Notes under the pieces: generated by a model
What the model was told of the DNA's origin: nothing
What the model saw: the letters and a program-made list of their open reading frames with translations, nothing else
Databases searched by the model: none
In this document: piece after piece, positions 6,553 through 10,131 of the stretch
Numbering within the stretch: the stretch's first letter is position 1
Layout: each line of letters opens with the position of its first letter
Made by a program: the position numbers and the translations under genes
Assembly: GCA_022843505.1 (NCBI GenBank)
Contig: JALHNN010000057.1
Span: forward strand, 1 to 10,131
Direction of reading: 5' to 3'
Origin: Sulfuritalea sp.
GTDB lineage: Bacteria > Pseudomonadota > Gammaproteobacteria > Burkholderiales > Rhodocyclaceae
Length of the DNA stretch: 10,131 nucleotides

Positions 6553-8415
6553 CTACTTGTACAGCACCTGCTCCTTGAGGTTTTCGATCACCTTCTCCGC
6601 GACCTTGCGCTGTTCGGCGATGAATGCCGGCGCGCAAACATTGCCCGGCGTTGGGTCGTCGAGGATGCGCCGCGCCGTCAGGACGCGGCCTTTCAGCTTG
6701 TAACTTGCGCTGTAGGACAGGGTCTGGTTGCCGACCTTGAGGTCGCCGGGAATCGCCAGTACCTTGGTCCGCGCCGGCAGCTCGATCGAATAATCCTCGA
6801 CCATCTGGCCGCCATGACAGGCGATCTCGGTGTCTATTTCCGGGTCCGAAACCGACTGCACGGCGCCAAGGATGTTGTTGGCCAGTGACAACACGGGAAA
6901 GACGTAGAAAGCGCCCGCTCCCGATGGCTTCATGAATTTCTCGGCCTGGAAGCTCGCCTTGTAGCGGTAAGCATCGGTCAGCGCGGTCGGGTCGTCCTTT
7001 TCTAGGGATCCGCTGCCGATCACGCCCATGCGGCGGAACATATCCTTCACCATTTCGTCCTGTGCCTCACGCGGCATCTTGCGTGCCCAGGCTCGGGCAC
7101 CAACCGCATCGCTGCCCGACTGGATGATCTCGATGCTGCCGGACACCGAGCCGTCAGCCGCCACCTTCATCCGGCTGCGCACCGTCTGCTGGTTGCGGGC
7201 ACGCGGCTGGGCCGGAGTCCGCATGCCGTCGCGATGTCCCTCGACCAGCAGCACCGGCTTGTCCTGCACGTTGAAGGGCAGCATGCCGAAGGGCGTGGAC
7301 TCCGAGGTCGAGTCGACGAACAGGTCGAAGTCGGGCAGGTAGTTGATGACGTGGTTGACGCTGAACGCCAGCGGGATGCGCGGCAGGCGATAGAGCGAGC
7401 TTGCGTTGACCAGCGCCTGCGTACTGCGGATGCCGCGAGCCGCGAGCAGGGCCTGCAGCAGCGTCGCGTGGTCCTTGCAGTCGCCCATCTTGTTGTCGAG
7501 CACGAAGGGGATGTCGCGCGGCACGACGGCGCCGACGCCGATGCAATTGCCGCCATAGGTGATGTTGGTGGCGACCCATTCGTAGAGGGCACGGGCCTGC
7601 TCCCGGGGTTCCTTCTTGTCCTTGACGATCTCGCCGGCGAGCTGCGCGATCCGCGGCGTCACGGCGGCCTTGGGCTGGGCGCGCGCGCCGTAGGCGGCGG
7701 CGATCTCGGCATGGTTGCGGAAGCTGGAAAACGCGTAGCCGACTTCCTTTTCCGGATCGAATACCGACCAGTCGCGGCGCTTGGTCTTCGTCGCCAGCGG
7801 GTTCGACCAGCGCCATTCGACGAACGCGCGGCCCTCGCCGGCGCTGCCCCGCTGCTCGTTCATGCCGCGCGCCTGCATCTGCGGATCCATCGCCACGGGA
7901 TACTCGATGCGAACACGGACGTCGTCATAGGCGGCGTCACGATAGAACAGATTGGATGCCGAAAAGCGGCCGGGGAACATCGGCTCGAGGTCGGTGAGCC
8001 GATACCCGATCACCACCGTGTCGCCGACGGCGACGTCCGGAAACAGGACCGACACCGTGGTCCAGTCCGAAAACACCGGGCTGTTGCCGCCACGCCCGCT
8101 ATTTGCCTCGATCTGGAAGTTCTCCTTGGGCACATCGACCCGCCGGCCATCGGGCTTGCGCGTGTAGGCCACCAGGATCTCCGCCTTCTGCGCGCTGCTG
8201 CTGTGGCTCACGTTGGCGCGCTTGGCGCCCTCGAGGGCCGACTCCTTGAGGATGGTCTGCGACCATTCGTGGGTCTCGACCGCGGTGCCGTCGGCAGCCA
8301 CCACATAGCTGGCGTGATAGTGGGGCGTGCGGCTCTGCAGGTCGGGCGCATCGGCCGCGCGCGCGGCGAGGGGGGCGAAGAGCAGGGCGAAAGCGAGGCA
8401 GGGCAGGAGTTTCAT
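6553..8415 (-). CDS. Exported DUF3857 / transglutaminase-like domain protein
   Basis: The 620-residue product has a signal peptide (about 1-21, MKLLPCLAFALLFAPLAARA). An N-terminal DUF3857-type beta-rich domain follows at about 30-230, a transglutaminase-like core at about 250-380, and a C-terminal beta-rich region to 620. The papain-like triad is visible: Cys313 (KMGDCKDHATLL), His355 (SVNHVINY) and Asp368 (LFVDST). Family members are periplasmic or surface proteins of unknown substrate; some are thought to act as proteases or amidases rather than crosslinkers. The frame stays open upstream, but the ATG at 8415 is chosen because a good signal peptide starts there; no clear Shine-Dalgarno precedes it. 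It sits between fdhE (115 bp) and the selenoprotein gene (74 bp), with hairpins in both gaps, so it may be a separate transcript. The domain call is firm; the role is unknown. Confidence 0.88.
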   Translation of the reverse strand: MKLLPCLAFALLFAPLAARAADAPDLQSRTPHYHASYVVAADGTAVETHEWSQTILKESALEGAKRANVSHSSSAQKAEILVAYTRKPDGRRVDVPKENFQIEANSGRGGNSPVFSDWTTVSVLFPDVAVGDTVVIGYRLTDLEPMFPGRFSASNLFYRDAAYDDVRVRIEYPVAMDPQMQARGMNEQRGSAGEGRAFVEWRWSNPLATKTKRRDWSVFDPEKEVGYAFSSFRNHAEIAAAYGARAQPKAAVTPRIAQLAGEIVKDKKEPREQARALYEWVATNITYGGNCIGVGAVVPRDIPFVLDNKMGDCKDHATLLQALLAARGIRSTQALVNASSLYRLPRIPLAFSVNHVINYLPDFDLFVDSTSESTPFGMLPFNVQDKPVLLVEGHRDGMRTPAQPRARNQQTVRSRMKVAADGSVSGSIEIIQSGSDAVGARAWARKMPREAQDEMVKDMFRRMGVIGSGSLEKDDPTALTDAYRYKASFQAEKFMKPSGAGAFYVFPVLSLANNILGAVQSVSDPEIDTEIACHGGQMVEDYSIELPARTKVLAIPGDLKVGNQTLSYSASYKLKGRVLTARRILDDPTPGNVCAPAFIAEQRKVAEKVIENLKEQVLYK

Positions 8416-8447
8416 GCGGATGGAAGGCGGTCGAGAGATGACGGGGG

Positions 8448-8456
8448 ATTCTACCA
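8448..8456 (-). promoter_or_regulatory. Candidate extended -10 promoter of the transglutaminase-like gene
   Basis: TGG followed by TAGAAT forms an extended -10 motif 32 nt upstream of the ATG at 8415. No good -35 box is seen, which is tolerable for extended -10 promoters. It lies downstream of the fdhE hairpin, consistent with a new transcript. Confidence 0.35.
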
Positions 8457-8457
8457 T

Positions 8458-8471
8458 CTGGCATATGCCAG
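8458..8471. promoter_or_regulatory. Perfect 14-bp palindrome upstream of the transglutaminase-like gene
   Basis: CTGGCATATGCCAG is a perfect palindrome with no spacer. It ends 4 bp upstream of the candidate -10 element of the downstream gene, so it covers roughly -17 to -31 of that promoter. The form suits a dimeric DNA-binding regulator, though none is identified here. Confidence 0.35.
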
Positions 8472-8487
8472 CCACCCCCTGGTTCGT

Positions 8488-8511
8488 GCGGGACGGCATT
8501 CGCCGTCCCGC
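8488..8511 (-). terminator. Hairpin after fdhE
   Basis: A perfect 10-bp stem, GCGGGACGGC with GCCGTCCCGC, has a GAAT loop on the minus-strand transcript and starts 19 nt after the fdhE stop. No U tract follows, so classic intrinsic termination is uncertain; it could protect the 3' end or be a copy of a dispersed palindromic repeat. Confidence 0.5.
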
Positions 8512-8530
8512 CAGCGCCGACTCTTGCGAC

Positions 8531-9454
8531 TCAGCCGCCCGGCACCAGCAGCAGGTTGGGCCCGCTGCGCGAATAGCCGGCTTCGTCGACCAGGATCTCC
8601 AGCGCCAGCGTGGCGAGGTCGTCGGCCACGGGGTCGACGGCGGCCTTTTCAGCGTAGGCGATCTTGAGGTAGCTCTTGCACGACTCGCAGGTCTCGGCGC
8701 GGATGGCGTCGTTCTCCTTGCCGGATTCATCCTGCAGGGCACAGTAGGTGACGCCGTCGGTGACGTCGCAGGCGCTGCACTTGAGGCGCACCAGGTTCCA
8801 TTCGGTATTGCACAGCGCGCAATGCAGGTAGCGCAGGTTGGACACCTCGCCCACGGTGCGAATGACGCTGGCGACGGGCAGGAAGCCGCAGCAGGGGCAG
8901 ACGCCGGGCACGTCCAGCGCCACGATCTCGGCGACGCCCAGGCGCGCGGCGGCGCCGGTCCACAGCACCTGCAGGGCGGCGGCGACATAGGGCAGCAGGG
9001 CGGCTTCATCGCCGTACAGCTCGGTGTGCAGCACGCGCTCGGCGAGAGCCTCGACGGCCTCGGCGTCGAAGGCCTTGAGGCGGGCGAGATCCTTGCGTGC
9101 CGGCTCGGCCGCGACCGGTTCGATCGCCGTGGCGATGGCGCGCAGCACCTCGCGCCAGATGACGGGACGCGGCCAGGACTGTGCCGGCAGCGGCGGCATG
9201 CGGTGTTCGCGGGCGAACTTCATCTGCGCGGAATCGGGCAGGTCGAGCGCCGGCAGGCTTTGCAGCGCTGCATGCTGGGCACGACTGATGGCGCCGAGGA
9301 AGCGCAGCCAGTCGCCGAGGCTGTGGCCGTCGGCCAGCTGCTCGAAGCGCGCGGCGCGCCGGCTGAAGACGCTCGCGGCGTCGGGGGCGATGATGTGCGG
9401 CGGTTCGCTGCTCGACTTGATCGGGATCACCGGGGTTTGGCTGGAAGCACTCAT
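8531..9454 (-). CDS. fdhE: Formate dehydrogenase accessory protein FdhE
   Basis: FdhE is a cytoplasmic maturation factor needed for active respiratory formate dehydrogenases; it binds the catalytic subunit before Tat export. The 307-residue product (E. coli 309) has the expected helical N-terminal half and a C-terminal rubredoxin-like metal region with four cysteine pairs: CPCCG (186-190), CALC (212-215), CSAC (226-229) and CESC (256-259). It ends in LLLVPGG. A TTG upstream would add 11 residues, but the ATG at 9454 gives the family length; neither has a good Shine-Dalgarno. It follows the fdnI-like gene by 110 bp, as fdhE follows fdoGHI in E. coli. A UUCG hairpin in that gap may lower its expression relative to the structural genes. 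Confidence 0.96.
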   Translation of the reverse strand: MSASSQTPVIPIKSSSEPPHIIAPDAASVFSRRAARFEQLADGHSLGDWLRFLGAISRAQHAALQSLPALDLPDSAQMKFAREHRMPPLPAQSWPRPVIWREVLRAIATAIEPVAAEPARKDLARLKAFDAEAVEALAERVLHTELYGDEAALLPYVAAALQVLWTGAAARLGVAEIVALDVPGVCPCCGFLPVASVIRTVGEVSNLRYLHCALCNTEWNLVRLKCSACDVTDGVTYCALQDESGKENDAIRAETCESCKSYLKIAYAEKAAVDPVADDLATLALEILVDEAGYSRSGPNLLLVPGG

Positions 9455-9490
9455 GGCGGGGAGTCTATAGGTTTTGGGGGCGCGCAAACG

Positions 9491-9514
9491 ACCCGCGGGC
9501 CGAAGCCCGCGGGT
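9491..9514 (-). terminator. UUCG-capped hairpin between fdnI and fdhE
   Basis: A perfect 10-bp stem, ACCCGCGGGC with GCCCGCGGGT, encloses a UUCG tetraloop on the minus-strand transcript, closed by a C-G pair. That is the very stable cUUCGg form and shows the hairpin is meant for the minus-strand RNA. Only a short U run (CGUUUG) follows, so it is a weak or partial terminator, or a processing and stabilising structure at the 3' end of the fdn message. Confidence 0.65.
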
Positions 9515-9564
9515 GTGGTTTGGCGTTAAAGCGTGTTGCTCAGGGCTTGCGCCTCATGTGCCGC

Positions 9565-10131
9565 TTATTTTCCGGTGACCTGGCGATACCAGGCGCGGTG
9601 GTGCTGCTTGGCCCAGGCGCGGGTGACCGTGCCATAGACCATCGCCCGCACCGTGCCCTTGACCCAGAGCGCCGCATAGACGTGCACGAAGATCATCGCG
9701 ATCATGATCGCGGCGACCGCGGCATGCACCACGGCACCCAGCCTGACAAGATCCACCGGGAACGTGAAGTAGGCGCGCCACAGGATGATGCCGGAGACGA
9801 ACAGCAGCAGCATGCACACCGACATGGCCCAGAACATCATCTTCTGGCCGCCGTTGTACTTGCCCTGTTCCGGCATGTTGTGGTCGTTGCCGTCCATCAT
9901 CTCGCCGATGCGGTCCAGCCACTCCCTGTCGGCCGGCTCCATCTTGTTCAGCGACTTGAAGCGGAAGTACATGAGGACAAAGCCGATCATCATCAGCCAG
10001 CCGATGATGGGGTGCAGGATGCGCGCCCAGACCCCGCCGCCGAACAACTGCGTCAGCGGATAGAACGCCGGGTGGAAGAAGGCCAGGCCGGAGAGCGCCA
10101 GCAGGATGAAGGTAATACCCACTACCCAGTG
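9565..10131 (-). CDS. fdnI: Formate dehydrogenase cytochrome b556 (gamma) subunit, N-terminus missing
   Basis: This is the membrane subunit of a periplasm-facing formate dehydrogenase; it passes electrons from the FeS subunit through two hemes b to quinone. The 188 visible residues run to the right edge with the frame open, so roughly 15-20 N-terminal residues are missing. Four hydrophobic segments lie at about 3-20, 37-57, 98-118 and 130-152. Candidate heme histidines are His1 (HWV), His40 (ILHPI), His136 (VVHAA) and His150 (FVHVY). Their spacings (39, 96, 14) match E. coli FdnI His18, His57, His155 and His169 (39, 98, 14). The ending KGTVRAMVYGTVTRAWAKQH is typical of FdnI/FdoI. The catalytic and FeS subunits should lie just beyond 10131. 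FdoI/FdhI is an equally good name. Confidence 0.95.
   Translation of the reverse strand, partial: HWVVGITFILLALSGLAFFHPAFYPLTQLFGGGVWARILHPIIGWLMMIGFVLMYFRFKSLNKMEPADREWLDRIGEMMDGNDHNMPEQGKYNGGQKMMFWAMSVCMLLLFVSGIILWRAYFTFPVDLVRLGAVVHAAVAAIMIAMIFVHVYAALWVKGTVRAMVYGTVTRAWAKQHHRAWYRQVTGK

Noticed and set aside
6299..6637. 112-residue reading frame ending at the TGA
   Set aside because: The first 53 codons overlap the end of the transglutaminase-like gene and lack a start signal; the true start is the ATG at 6478 and the TGA is read as Sec.
8531..8533. fdhE TGA stop as another selenocysteine codon
   Set aside because: The protein already has full family length and the normal LLVPGG ending; what follows is a hairpin-containing gap with no coding character.
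7234..8667. 477-residue plus-strand frame opposite the transglutaminase-like gene and fdhE
   Set aside because: Low-complexity shadow spanning two real genes and their gap.
8416..9009. 198-codon upstream extension of the transglutaminase-like frame
   Set aside because: It overlaps fdhE in another frame and precedes a clean signal peptide beginning at 8415.

Overview
The window looks like part of a high-GC betaproteobacterial chromosome, probably from a Rhodocyclales-type respiratory organism. That placement is an inference from GC content, protein character and gene content. Eight of the nine genes are on the minus strand. In transcription order they are: a formate dehydrogenase cytochrome b subunit (fdnI-like, running off the right edge), fdhE, a periplasmic DUF3857/transglutaminase-like protein, a small exported thioredoxin-fold protein, selA, selB, a type-1 copper protein, and an ethylbenzene-dehydrogenase-related (EB_dh) putative heme b protein. 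One plus-strand gene, the 3' part of a membrane HAMP-PAS-GGDEF diguanylate cyclase, occupies the left edge and converges on the cluster.

The most important observation is at 5984-6478. Two minus-strand open stretches that would normally be called as separate or truncated genes lie in one frame and are separated by a single TGA codon at 6299-6301. Read as selenocysteine, this gives a 164-residue secreted thioredoxin-fold protein with an active-site motif Sec60-Gly-Ala-Cys63 (UxxC in place of CxxC). It has a strong Shine-Dalgarno and a signal peptide. A stem-loop starts 1 nt after the UGA, and its apical loop carries a GU about where the E. coli fdhF SECIS carries its critical GU. The gene lies directly upstream of selA and selB, which make and deliver selenocysteine.

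Functionally, the right half (fdnI, fdhE) serves a respiratory formate dehydrogenase whose catalytic subunit should lie just outside the window and often contains selenocysteine. The centre (selA-selB, overlapping by ATGA) is the selenocysteine insertion machinery. The thioredoxin-like gene appears to be a second client of that machinery. The left part, a cupredoxin gene overlapping an EB_dh gene by four bases, looks like a small periplasmic electron-transfer module. No tRNA-Sec gene (selC) was seen. All intergenic gaps are under about 120 bp, and several hold strong hairpins that look like terminators or leader structures.
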